Shown: positions 10,517-21,828 of the stretch, piece after piece | Layout of the letters: each line of letters starts with the position of its first letter | How positions within the stretch are numbered: the stretch's first letter is position 1 | Source: Escallonia rubra | Lineage: Eukaryota; Streptophyta; Magnoliopsida; Escalloniales; Escalloniaceae | NCBI GenBank assembly: GCA_033065855.1 | Contig: JAVXUO010002614.1 | Coordinates: 132,501-196,500 of the forward strand | DNA length: 64,000 nt | Direction: 5' to 3' | Translations under genes and position numbers: made by a program | Notes under the pieces: generated by a model | The model's input: only the letters and a program-made list of their open reading frames with translations | Databases searched by the model: none | What the model was told of the DNA's origin: nothing

Positions 10517-11243
10517 AGTTGCATTTGGCCTCTAAGATTATTCAGTCGGATATGACAGAATGATACCGGATAAGCTATATTGTCAGATAAAGCCGAATAA
10601 GCTACAAATCCTGTCCAGCGTTTGGAACAAGTCTGGATTATAAGCCGAATAAGCTATAAGATTATGTTCTAAACTAGTTACAAACTAGAAAAGAATAAAA
10701 CAAATAACACAAAATAATATGTTAGAAATGAAGATCTAAAGCAACATGTGGCCTTGTGGTGGTGGAGGCGAGGATAGAAAAAAATTGAGAATATGGGTTG
10801 AGGGAGGGGAGGATGAAGAAGACGGTGGAGCTGGCAGCTTATGGTGGCAGAGGTGGTGGCGGATGTGAGGATGGAGAAGATATGCTGAGGGAAGGGGGGG
10901 GGGGGGATAGAGCAGATGGTGGATTCGCGGAGGACGTGAGGGAGGTAAGGATGGACGCCGTTACGAAAGATGGGGATGCCGGTGGTGGAAGACGGGGGGA
11001 CAACTACGGCTAAGGAGGCCATCGGCAGCTATGGCAATCGAGAAAGAGCAAGAAGATTGGGGGTGGGTCCCATTTGTTTTATCCCATCCCAAAATGACTA
11101 ATTCTATACCACCCCCTCCCCCACTACAAAATTAGCCATCTAGTGGGATAAATAAAGCCTGACAGATATCTTATCCAGCCCTTATGATAGGATTTTTTTT
11201 TTTATCATATCAGGAACTCTTAACCAGAGCACCAAGCACAGCC
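10517..11243. mobile_element. Possible degraded PIF/Harbinger-like MITE
   Basis: The ends are loosely inverse (AGTTGCATTTGGCCTCT against GGCTGTGCTTGGTGCTCT), with TTA on both outer sides. Near the ends are matching blocks about 'ataagctat/gataagatat' and 'ggataaataaagcc'. The interior has a G/A-rich block at 10750-11000 with no recognisable protein. The terminal match is poor, so this is a weak call. Confidence 0.3.
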
Positions 11244-11366
11244 TTAAGGCTTAGCAAGTTACTTTAAATCTGTATTAAGTGTAGCATATACTCTATTTTG
11301 GTTTAATTGTAATCTGTACATGACCTATTAGGTGATTAGGTAGCTGTTATTATATTTACGTTTCTA

Positions 11367-11404
<38 letters not shown>
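11367..11404. repeat. (TA)n microsatellite
   Basis: Uninterrupted TA dinucleotides, about 18 units, upstream of the ARIADNE-like gene. Confidence 0.95.
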
Positions 11405-11839
11405 TCACAAGAATGACGTGATTTTTTGTTTGTTACTATTATCATTGAATAAGTCATTATCAATGCAATTCTCATATTCAACAAAAAAGCATAAAAAAAA
11501 ATTATACTATAGAAGGAATATTTAAGGTAAAGGCTACCGTGAGAAAATACATATTATTACTAGTAGTAGAAAAGGTGGAGCTTCGTTAGAAAAACAAGAG
11601 TGGCAACAGAATGCTATATATAAAAAAAAAAAAAAAAAGCAACATACAATTATGGGCGACGAGTCCGGGAAAAAGACAATTGGGTAGAGAGTTGCAATCA
11701 AAGAGCCCAAACACAAGAAAAACCCTCCAATACGGCATTACTCCCCTTCAACCTATCTTCCAGTAAAAGAATCTTTTGATCATACCGGCTACATAATAGA
11801 CTCGTTTAAACATAAACGCAGTTGTTAGCTAATATCGTT
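11405..11839 (+). promoter_or_regulatory. Upstream region and probable 5' UTR of the ARIADNE-like gene
   Basis: About 430 bp between the microsatellite and the ATG, with A-runs (11621-11638) and pyrimidine-rich sequence near 11730-11770. I could not fix a TATA box or transcription start. Confidence 0.35.
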
Positions 11840-12099
11840 ATGATGGATTATGATGGTAGCAGTGACGATAATTGCTACTCTGATTGTCAAGTGGGTGACA
11901 ATGGTTATGGTTACGACGATTTCGACGATGATAATGATCGTTACTCGGATTCTTTAGATGAGTGTCATGATCCTGAGGCTGAAACTGATTTTCCCTTCCC
12001 CGGCAAAGCTCCTTTGTCTAAGGTAATTCTTGAACGGTACCCATCTGTAAATATACCATGTTTTATAATGTACACAATTACACAAACACGTGTGTGTGC

Positions 12100-12143
<44 letters not shown>

Positions 12144-15100
12144 GGGTGGGTGTGAGGACTGACTAATGATCTCTATGCGCTTTTACATTATATGAACTTG
12201 TTTTGTTTAGCATGTATGGTCTTCTGGTTCTTTCTTCTGATTAAGTTATAGTTTTCTTTTGTTATTGCATGATAGGTAGTACAATGCAAGCTTCTTTGGT
12301 TAGGACGATGTAGGTTGCAAAGATTGCTTTTATTTTTCTAAGTTATGCGTTTTTTAGATACTGTACTTTGGGAAAGCGAGTGATTGAAATTGGATTGTTT
12401 TGAGCATGATACACCCTATTGGCCCATTCTTTCATTCTCTATGAGCTTCAACTTTTACACTAGATGGTAACCTAACATGGTGCCAGAGCTCACGTTGTGT
12501 AAGGTCTTGGTTCATTTCTTCCAACTTGCAATAAGTTTTCTTATATGTTAGTGCTATATGCACGCTATTTGTGTGTGTTTTTGGTGGAGGTGCACGTTGA
12601 TTTGTCTCTCTCCGTGCAATCAGGATCTTGCATGGGAGGTGGAGCATTAAGCACGCTGTACATTGTTGGTCCGCTTGAGCTTTTGGAGCACAGTTCTAAA
12701 AGATTAAACTATTAGAGAATAGGCCCAACAATGTATGTCGTGCTACAAATGTTGCATACACCATGTTGTATTTACTTGTAGTTCCTTTTCAGTCGGTACA
12801 GTTGCTTTTCATTATGATATATAGGTTGTGGACTAACTTTTTTTCATATTTCATGAATATATTCTATCGGGGGTTTGAAACAACATTTTCAGTATTTGAA
12901 AAGTCAGTTAGATATGCAATTGTGGGGGTTTTCCTTTTATCCTCTTTCGGTCTACGAAGCATTTTCCACTTCCTCATGGGTTCTACAGAATTTTTCTCTA
13001 CTTAGATATGCTAGACGAGTTTCTTGTTCTCTTTCGGTCTAATATTTCTATTCTTACTCCATTTTGGCATATGGCAGGTAATCACAAAAGAGTCTCTTCT
13101 GGCTGCACAGGTAATTGACTGTTCCAAAGTTCTTTTTGTCTTCATTGGAAGATTGGCTTAGCTTGAGAATTATCATAGAAACAGAGAGCATGTGGGCTTA
13201 CCCTGACAAAAAAAGCGACTATAATGCACTGTAAATTGAAAACTGCCATACTTTGTTGAATTTGTGCTTACTTATTAAAGATCATTCCTAGTTTTAATGT
13301 GTGACTTGTAGTAAGTTTTTGGTGTTTGTCTTATGCAGAGGGAGGACTTGCAAAGAGTAATGGACTTGCTATCTTTGAAGGAATATCATGCGCGAACCTT
13401 ACTTATCCATTTTCGCTGGGATGTTGACAAAGTCTTTGCTGTGCTTGTGGAAAAGGGGAAAGATAAACTGTATATGGAAGCAGGTGTGACAATGGAAGAG
13501 CATGATGGTCCTTCCGCTCCTCGTCGGTCATTTGAAGTAATGTGTGACATCTGCATGGAGGAAATCCCTGCCAACAAGACAACAATGATGGACTGTGGCC
13601 ATTGTTTCTGCAACAATTGTGAGGATTTTTGTTATACCTTTTCATCATCTTTTTGCTCCGTTAGATCGTTCTTAAAGTTAATTTTTCATGTTTCGGATGT
13701 AGACTTCTTCGGACATCATTGTAGTACTTAATGACTTGAGTTGAACCTTGGGCACGTATTTGTAAATGGTGTTAACTGGATGGATGTACCTTTTAAACTG
13801 GATCCTAAAGAAGCATGGCTATGCACACACATACACTGACGTACATTTATACATGTAAATACAGATTGGACAAATTAAAGTATAAATGGTTCCTTGAAAT
13901 TTGTGCATTTAGTAAACATTGAATGGACAATGGCTACATGATAGTAATATCTCAGGTCTCTTGGAAATTGAAGAGATGGGCTTGGTTACCTGTACTTTGA
14001 ATATACATGTTAGCATTGCTTTATCATGTCACTTTCCGTTTTAGGCCTTTTGACACCTCCCCTGTCCCAACCCTCACAGCAGTTGCTATTGTGTGAAAAA
14101 TTAGGTCTGCATTCTTGCTTAACATTCGCACCCCATTTGCGAATTCTTGGTATACTTGTCTCGCAACTGCAATTTCCTGACAGAGCAGGTCAAATATAAA
14201 TTCTTGGTATCTGACTGAACCAGTTACTCTTGAACATGCATGTTATCATTGCTTTATTGAATCACTTTCTATTCTAGGCCTTTCAAAACCTTCCCCCAAA
14301 CCCCAAACCCCCAAAATGATTTACTATAGTATGGAAATTAGGTTTGCTTTCTAGCTTAACATTTGCGCATCATGTGCTAATTCTTGATTATTTTCATTGC
14401 AACTGCTAATATTGATCAGGAGCAGGTCATATGCAGAATAAGCATCTCTGAGTAGATTATTCATACATGAAATCTCGTGGACGGTATTCGTATGTGTGTG
14501 CGCAGGCACCCGCTTGTGTGTAGATTAACATATTCTGTGAGGCCTTTCAAATAGTTATGCTATCTACGATGGCTTATGTCTTCTGCCTAAGATGAGCTTC
14601 CAGACTACGTGTTTGCAGGACCCTTCTAGTATGTAGGTAAAGCTTTTCCCCACCAAGCATTGTAATTCTCGTTTCTGTCTCTTTATTTAGGTTGGACCCT
14701 GCATTTTACTGTGAAGATAAACGAGGGTCAGAGTAGACGGATTAGATGCATGGCCCACAAGTGCAATGCAATTTGTGACGAAGGAAAAATCAATATGCTA
14801 GTCAAAGCAAGTGATCCTGCTCTTGCAAAGAAGTTTGATCGTTTTCTATTGGAATCATACATTGAGGATAATAGGAGGGTAAAATGGTGCCCTAGTGCTC
14901 CTCATTGTGGAAATGCAATACGTGTTGAAGATGATGAGTATTGTGAGGTTGAGTGTGCATGTGGTCTACAGTTCTGTTTTAGTTGCTCGTCTCAACCACA
15001 CTCACCTTGTTCATGTCTAATGTGGAATCTGTGGGCGAAGAAGTGCAAGGATGAATCTGAGACAGTGAATTGGATTACAGTGAATACAAAATTCTGCCCC

Positions 15101-18068
15101 AAATGTCAAAAACCAGTGGAGAAGAATGGTGGATGCAACCTAGTGCGCTGCGTCTGTGGACAACCATTTTGGTAAGGATACATATTGTTTTCGAATATTG
15201 CTCTTCTTTTGGAAGTTTAGAACACTTTATTTACTGTTGTGGCTTATCATTTGATATGCGTGCTCATTGCCTGGCTTTGGTATGAACAGTGTAGACCGAC
15301 TAGTGCTACTTATAACCTATAGATTGCCTTTTTTATGAATCCAATCTACTGGCTACATTATCCAATTAGAACCTTTCTTTCCCCTTTTGGTCGCACTGAA
15401 TTGCCAAGTACTTCTTTTTTTGTTTGCTTAAAAAAATTTCATACTGAGTTTGAGATATACATCTTTAGGTTTCCTTCCAAAAGTTTCAAATGTGAGTAAG
15501 GTCATTTCATGACTATGTTTGCAGCGAGTATGCGGAGTCGAGAGTTTATAGAGATGCATGGTCCACGGACATTTTAGACAACTAAGATTCATGCTGTCCA
15601 TCGATTGAACTTTGAGTTTCTCAGTGAGTTATCTTTGGTGTTGGTTGTTTGGACCAAGGATACGATCCTTCGCTAGCCATTTGTCTAAGCAATGTAGACA
15701 GTTTAATCCATGTTTCAAACTTGGGTGTGAGAAGACCAGTTTTTTTGTTTTTTCCTCTTTGTTATCAGTAATCAGTTCAAATCTGTCCCTATGTTCTAAA
15801 AGTAGTTTATCAAATTTGCCCGTCATTTTCATCCATGTGAAGTGTCTTCTTCCTGGAGCCATCGTTTCACTCGACGACTCTCTCTGACATCTAGTACTCG
15901 CCTGGGACAGTGTGGTACTTTGGCACTTCACCCCTTGTATTCCCAAATCAGCCTTACTCATTCCACTAAGCTCACTAACCCTTGCAGTTACCCATCCAAA
16001 ATTTGTCTCCTTGATGTGTAGGCCGTCATGCCTCGGTTGACATATTATTGAACACCAAAGGACGTGGGTATATTATGTGCCCGCCTTTGATCATTTATGA
16101 CGACCTTCTTAGCCAGATCCTCTTCTCCATTGCAACCTTGCTCAAGTAGTTGTTCCCACCTTGCTGTGCACATCACTGAGGTCTGAAGTTTTTGCCAGAA
16201 GCCAGTATGAAGAAGAGCCCCCCTCATGGTATATAGATTGGAGTTTCTCAGAATAGAGTGCAAGAGTGCTAATTCTATTTCGATCACCTGCCTCGTTCTT
16301 CCCACAAGCATCCTTTTCAACTCAATCATTAGACTACCAGTTTCTGATTGGACACCATCTCTGATTGTGATTTTCATTGACCTCAATACGATAGTTTTCC
16401 ACTAGAGGCTGATATATAATGTTTTTGGGATGCATAGAACTGAGGCTTTCCTGAATTGGTTAGATGACTTGGACGTTTTTGGTAAGTAGTAATCAAAGAG
16501 TTTTTATACCACTTTTTTTTTGCCTTTCTTGTACCATTTTTGTACTAATTGGGCTGAATCTATCCTAGGATAGATACCATTTGAGTCGTATACATAGTTA
16601 CTCTCATTCTTTTGTTCGCTCTGCGATATGTTCCATCCTGCCTAGAAATATCCTGAAGAACCACACACGCTAGATTAAGTTTAATCCACATCTTTCTTAA
16701 GGAGAGGCTATTTTCACCGCATAGTATGCTATTTCACCCCCTCATTTGTTACTGAGAGGTTGACAATTGTCACTAAAATGTATTTTTAGCGATAGAAGGG
16801 GGTTGGCAAAGCATACAATGGGGTGGAAATAGCATTTCCCTTTTTCTAATTAGATTGTCATTCATCCTTGATCCTGCTCTTAGTTTCTACTCAATCTCAA
16901 GGATCAAGTACTTTGAACAAGGAGTCCGTATTAAAATGTAGTCCACGTTTGGTATGGAACTGTGGTATTTGGGTTAATATACGTTACCTAACTTACTTTA
17001 TCCGTAGTTGGCTTTGTGGCGGAGCCACAGGCCTACAGCATACGTGGAATGGTATTGCTGGTCACACTTGTGGGAGATTCAAAGAAGATGCAGTGCAAAA
17101 AACTGACCGTGCAATTAAAGATCTTGCGCGCTATGTTCACTATCATAACCGTCACAAAGCTCATACAGATTCTTTCAAAGCTGAAGTAAGTCTGAAGGAA
17201 AAAATCCAGGAAAAGATAACGAATCTGGAAGCAACGGATTCAACATTTAGAGACTTTAGTTGGCTGTCAAATGGACTCGAGAGACTTTTCAGATCTAGGA
17301 GGATCCTCTCGTATTCTTACCCTTTTGCATATTACATGTTTGGTGATGAGTTATTTCAGAATGAAATGACGACGAAGGAAAGGGAAATAAAACAGAACTT
17401 GTTTGAAGATCAGCAGCAGCAGCTTGAGGCAAATGTGGAGAGACTTTCAATGATCTTGGAAGAGCCATTTGATGAGTATGCTAAGGATAAAGTCATGGAA
17501 ACAAGAATGAAGACCATTACTCAGTCTGCGCTCACTGATAAACTCTGCCAACAATTGTGAGTTCGTCTGCAAAACTCTCTAGAGAACAATAGATATGAAA
17601 CTTTTTTGATCCATATCATTACCTTTAAGATGTTTGCATTATTGCCAGACTTATATCAGAATATGGATTGGTTGGAAATTCTGATTTAATATTTTTAGTG
17701 CATTATGCATTTTCACTGGAGAAACTAGTAGAATAAGTATAGGCTGGCCCTATTGCCGAAGCACATGGGTATAAACCCCTAACGCAGGCATTGAATTGGC
17801 AGAAGTCATGTCTGAGTTGGCAGTAGGATTGGACATTAAACCCAGTTTCGTACGACATGTGAACAGCACTGATCAGTCTCATTCCATTTGTTTTTAATTT
17901 GGCATAAGATACTTGCGAAGCGTGTTCATACTATTTGTTTGCTGCAGGTATGAATGTATTGATAATGATTTATTGAATAACATCCAGCGGGCTAGTCATA
18001 TTATAGCTCCTTATAGGTCAAATGTGGAGAGAGCTTCAGAACTCTCTGGAAAGGACTCTCTACCATAG
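11840..18068 (+). CDS. ARIADNE-like RBR E3 ubiquitin-protein ligase, six coding exons
   Basis: RING-between-RING E3 ligase that would pass ubiquitin from an E2 through its own cysteine to a substrate. Exons: 11840-12022, 13078-13110, 13339-13618, 14691-15171, 17008-17556, 17948-18068; all have GT donors and AG acceptors and join to 1647 nt (548 aa). The first in-frame ATG begins MMDYDGSSDD, an acidic start usual for plant ARI proteins. Order: acidic N-terminus (1-60), VITKESLLAAQREDLQRV (62-79), RING1 from CDIC (141-144) to CGHCFCNNC, IBR about 215-280 (CPSAPHCGNAI, CSCLMW), RING2 from CPKC (301-304) with the predicted catalytic Cys314 in NGGCNLV, then the Ariadne helical region (LSYSYPFAYYMFGDE, NLFEDQQQQLE). 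It is closest to the Arabidopsis ARI1-ARI4 group from memory. The tail after YECIDNDLL is short (about 39 aa), shorter than in that group. A Cys found in many relatives before the RING2 FCWLC motif is Pro here (GQPFC). All expected zinc ligands seem present. Confidence 0.92.
12102..12141. repeat. (GA)20 microsatellite in intron 1
   Basis: Pure GA dinucleotides directly after a short GT-rich stretch, within intron 1 of the ARIADNE-like gene. Confidence 0.95.
12400..12735 (+). mobile_element. Possible short Copia remnant in intron 1 (primer-site-like motif)
   Basis: CTAACATGGTGCCAGAGC at 12471-12488 resembles an LTR end followed by a tRNA-Met primer site (family form TGGTATCAGAGC). TACATTGTTGG (12659-12669) and CCCAACAATGTA (12723-12734) are inverse. 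No coding part is visible, so this is tentative. Confidence 0.3.
13975..14440. repeat. Diverged tandem duplication in intron 3
   Basis: Two adjacent copies of about 220 bp. Both read, with differences: 'catgttagcattgctttat', then 'aggcctttt', a C-rich stretch, 'ttgctattgtg / ttactatagta', 'aaattaggt', 'cttaacattcgca', 'attcttggt', and a final 'gcaactgc'. The first runs about 14005-14175 with its tail, the second about 14235-14415. Non-coding. Confidence 0.75.
15500..16420. other. Unrecognised block inside the long intron 4
   Basis: The 1.8-kb intron between exons 4 and 5 holds two minus-strand frames of 113 (16386-16045) and 110 codons (15961-15629) and a plus frame of 91. I recognise no domain with confidence in any of them, and the gene is spliced across them. 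It could be an old insertion; I see no terminal repeats. Confidence 0.3.
16701..16840. mobile_element. Short MITE with long imperfect terminal inverted repeats, in the long intron
   Basis: The left end GGAGAGGCTATTTTCACC and the inverse of the right end GGGAAATGCTATTTCCACC match, and the match continues imperfectly for about 43 bp. Flanks CTTTCTTAA and TTTTTCTAA agree at 6 of 9 positions, so an old 9-bp target duplication (Mutator-type) is possible but not proved. Confidence 0.65.
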
Positions 18069-18793
18069 ATGGTATGGTTACTAGAATTCTTTCAATATAA
18101 TCTTGTTATGTTTTGTGTTTATAGCACATTTCCAACTCTTTATAACCCCGATTTCAGTTTATTGGAAGCGAAATCGAGTACAACTAATTGCATTGCGTCT
18201 TCAGAAACAACCAACATACACTTGTTTAGGAAGAGGAATAACAGAAACTCGTTAACCTCTTCTGGGGAGTATGCTTGTGGATAAAGGGCTGCTGCTCGTT
18301 AAGGATCAGACATTCTGCTGACAGCGTCGTTGACCTCAATTTGGTAGCAGTAGATGTATTAGATAAGAGGTTGTTTACGAGCTGTATCAATAAGATATGG
18401 TGGCCTATTGCTATTTTTCCAAGTGACTTTTTACTAAGTAGTCAGAATCAAGGTTTTTTTCTTTTTTCTTTTTATTTCCACTTCTACATTATAATTCTTT
18501 CAATCGAATAAATATACAAGTTTTTAATCTTTTCCTTGTTTTGTCTTTTTTTGGTTTTGGGTGCGGTGTATAATTCATCCTTTGTGCATATGCATTCATT
18601 CTTTTTAGTTTTTGTTGCTTGTTAGTCTTATGGTTATTTAACCTAGGCTTTGATAGCAACCGATATCAGATGTTATTTTGTCGTCGAGTTCATGAAGTTT
18701 CAGTTACAGCTTGTACTGGTATGTTGGACCTTGGAATGCTTCATTGGATGTTGTCTCTGAAATTGTAAATCTCTTTTTACTTCGTCATTAATC
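18069..18793 (+). other. 3' flank of the ARIADNE-like gene
   Basis: This probably holds the 3' UTR. An open frame runs to 18284 with SSTTNCIASSETTNIHLF and a basic RKRNNRN stretch behind an AG at 18157. It loosely recalls the Ser/Lys-rich tail of longer ARI proteins. The in-frame TAG at 18066-18068 and the lack of a compatible donor argue against using it as a coding exon. Confidence 0.4.
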
Positions 18794-19391
18794 TTAGGGT
18801 CCGATTGGCAAACGGAATTGAAATCGGAATTGAGAATTGCAATTCAATTCCAATTCCTTTCCATAGGAATTGGAATTACTATGGAATTGAATAGAATTTG
18901 TAATTTCATTGATTGGTTGGCACAGAAAATTAGAATAAGAATTGAAATTTCTAAAGTAAAAAAAACAAGATGTAAATATACAAAACGGGAGTTTCGTATT
19001 TGTCTTACCAAATCATACCCAACAGCACCCCCCCACCCGCCCCACCCCACTCACCCCACCCACCCCATAGAACAAAAGAAAAAGAAAAGAAAATACACAC
19101 GATGACTTACGTACAAAATGAAAAAAATGCAACTAATTCATAAATAAACTTGAATTTGCAACCTAACAGTTAATATATTAGAACTTTAATGCTACTATGC
19201 TGGTACTTGACAACAAGAAAATGTTATCAAAGATAGAAATGTGCTTAGACTTAACAAAATGAAGTGGCTCTTAAACGTAGCAAGTGCATGATTAACAAGT
19301 TAGATATCTACCAGTAAATAAGATAATAGCTCCTAAAAGACTAGGCTTGAAAATAATTCAAAGTTCATAAGTTCCTTGTTGGCTCCATGTT

Positions 19392-20339
19392 TTAGGTCTT
19401 GTGAGTGCTGATTTGCATCATTAACCATGGCTTCCTCAAGTGAAATGGAAGGGACATGAATGACTCAAACTTTCTCGCATTGCCAGTCAGCACGTCATAA
19501 GCTTTGAGCAACTCAAGCTGATCCAAATCTGACACTTCTGATAACTTCTCATAAATGAAATCCACACTTGCATTTGTAGCTTCTGATGCACATACCTTGT
19601 CAATGGCACTAGCCATTGAAGTAACAGTTGTAGGAAGTGCATCACTAGTGCGACTTCTCTTTCTCGATGGTTGTGACTTAGTTGTAGAGGTTGCCTTTTG
19701 ACGATTTGTGTTATCAAGATCTTCACTAGCCTCCTCTACGTTGGAATTAGATGCCAGCTCATTGTGACCTTCAACACCAGTCTCATCTTCTTCCCCTTTT
19801 GCTCGATTTTGTCCATATATAGCTGATAAATCTTCCCAATTTTCAATTACCTTTCTTCTATATGGCTTTGCATTAAGATGATCCTACAAAGAGTAAATAT
19901 AGAACTATATAAGTAGCGTTCCAATTGTTTAAAAAATAAGAGAGATTAATATGTTTTCTACCTCAACATATGCGTTCCAAGCAACTTCATTATAAACGCT
20001 AATCGTATTGGAATAGCAATCCCACGAAAAGCCACTTTGGGTCAACAACTTAGACACTACCTCATAATGCTTGTCCCATGTTTTTAGATGACCAACAATA
20101 TTCTCTTTTGTAACTTTCACGTTACATTGATCACTTATCGCATCAATCACAACATTGTACGCACTTGGTTTCCATCCATTATGAACTTTGTTCCCAATAT
20201 TAAGTTGATCAAGTAAGACAACATTAAGAACGCGGTCCATTTCCACAGTCCATCTAAGGTATGATTTTGTCTTCGAATCACCAACATTCTTTCTTTTACT
20301 AGAAAGACTAACTTGCGAGGCATTGCTATCGGTACTCAT
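19392..20339 (-). CDS. Harbinger ORF1: Myb/SANT-like DNA-binding domain protein
   Basis: Two exons on the minus strand, 20339-19962 and 19883-19392, joined by a 78-bp intron with GTAGAA donor and TTTGTAG acceptor. Together they give 870 nt (289 aa) with no interruption. Residues about 25-120 form a Myb/SANT-like domain: YLRWTVEMDRVLNVVLLDQ, WKPSAYNVVIDAI, VGHLKTWDKHYEVVSKLL, SGFSWD. A Ser/Thr/Lys-rich linker (PSRKRSRTS) and a helical C-terminal part (IYEKLSEVSDLDQLELLKAYDVL) follow. In Harbinger transposons this protein binds the element's ends and brings the transposase to the nucleus. The start ATG opens MSTDSNASQVSLSSKRK. With no partner transposase seen nearby, it could only act with one supplied from elsewhere. 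Confidence 0.85.
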
Positions 20340-20791
20340 CTATTTAAAACACCAAAAGCAATAACATTAGTAGCATTACTCATAAGTGGAGGGAGTTGAG
20401 AATGAAGAGATTACTGAAAATGAAAGCACTGATTTGGAACCAAGCTCGTTATACTGTGCTGATTTATCTGTAAAAGAGCAAATTTATCTGTAAAGAGCAA
20501 ATTTAATATACACGACATAAATTCTTGTAAACAAAAGAGCAAATTTATCTGTAAACTATTTGTAATAAATGGAACTAAAATTTACACGACATAAACTGTT
20601 GTAAACAAAACCAAGAATTAATGAAAAGGACCACATGAAAACCAACTTATATTATTTAAAGGATAAGTTTATCTTCTTCAAGAAACCTAAACAGGTCATT
20701 AACATCACTGATAACCAAAGGCAAACAAACTTCCATCATCTAACAAACTTCCACCAATCTTCCAAAAATGAAAAGGATGATTAACCCCTTT

Positions 20792-21816
20792 TTTTTGGTT
20801 AAGAGGAGAAATATATTATAAAAACAAGCCATCCCGGCAATACAAAGGGAAAAGTACAATATCTTACAGATCTAAATATTTTACAGACATATAACAGAAA
20901 TAAAAGGAGCCAATATATTACAGACCTGCAAAAAGGAAGCTTAACTATTGTCCATATTTGCATGGTTAGATCTAAAAGCTTCTAATCTATGAGTCCATAT
21001 CATAGATACTTCCGATCTAGCCTTGCAAGTAAAAGTAGCAAGATCAGCGGCTTCAGACAGCAGCCATTTGCTTCCAACTACAATCTGACAGAAGTGAAAA
21101 TATACGCTAGTTAGGCAGATATCATGCATGATAGGTGCAACGATAGCACTAACTTCCTCCAGTCCTTTTATCTGTGCAAGCAAACGTTCAGAGTAAGTAT
21201 ACAGAACAATATGTTTCATTTTTTGTTGTTTTGCCCACTGTAGTGTTTTGAGCACTGCTAACGCCTGTGAAAGTGAAAGGATCTTGAGAATAAAATGAAA
21301 ATGCACATGAACCCAAACGATGTCCTAGAACTTTTGATATGCAGATGCCTAGACCAGATTTCTGTCAGTGCTATTGAAAGTGAGATCACGTGTATACGAA
21401 GTATATCACATGGTGTTGACTGGGACACAAGGACACATGAAAATTATATGATGCATTCAAAGAATAGCTTTCCATTTCCCCATTTTTGAGTGGCTTTGTC
21501 TTCCTTGTACCATGCTTCTTGTAGGATTTCTCGAAATTATTGTCCACGTAGTCTGTACTTGAGCTTGTGTTTTCCGGATGATGATCATGGGATCAAAGCT
21601 GATACCTGTGAAAGAAATTTCATTCCGATGTAAACAAATTTTCCATAGCGTAATAAAAATAGTTGACTATTTTGGATCCTTGCTTGGTGGGAGCATTGCC
21701 CTTATTGATCCATGCAATAAGCCATTCGAAGGATGATGGTAGGGGCTGTTGCAACCGGATTCCTAGCTCAAGGCCAAACCACATTGCCCTTACTCCTGGA
21801 CATTTGAGAAATGATT
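20792..21816 (-). mobile_element. 5'-truncated LINE insertion inside the Harbinger element
   Basis: It is flanked by the 12-bp duplication ATTAACCCCTTT (20780-20791 and 21817-21828). The minus-strand 3' end is an A-run (T-run at about 20788-20796). The content is only the end of a LINE ORF2: a WFGLELGIRLQQPLPSSFEW linker near 21780 and an RNase H-like domain near 21270-20945. Truncation at the 5' end with a poly(A) tail and long duplication is how target-primed LINE insertions look. Confidence 0.82.
20941..21306 (-). pseudogene. LINE ORF2 C-terminal RNase H-like fragment
   Basis: It resembles the RVT_3 RNase H domain at the end of plant LINE ORF2: SQALAVLKTLQWAKQQKMKH, then IVLYTYSERLLAQIKGLEE, then LLSEAADLATFTCKARSE near the end. 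The Asp usually found in the 'SDS' step is Tyr-Thr-Tyr here, so activity is unlikely. Upstream frames are broken. The frame is 121 codons and ends shortly before the LINE 3' UTR. Confidence 0.65.
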
Positions 21817-21828
21817 ATTAACCCCTTT

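Noticed and set aside
13619-13731. Extension of the RING1 exon beyond 13618
   Set aside because: It breaks the RING; the donor at 13619 joined to 14691 restores CNNCW exactly as in the family.
18069-18284. Seventh coding exon of the ARIADNE-like gene
   Set aside because: Joining it needs a donor before the TAG at 18066 in the right phase; none was found, so the stop in exon 6 was kept.
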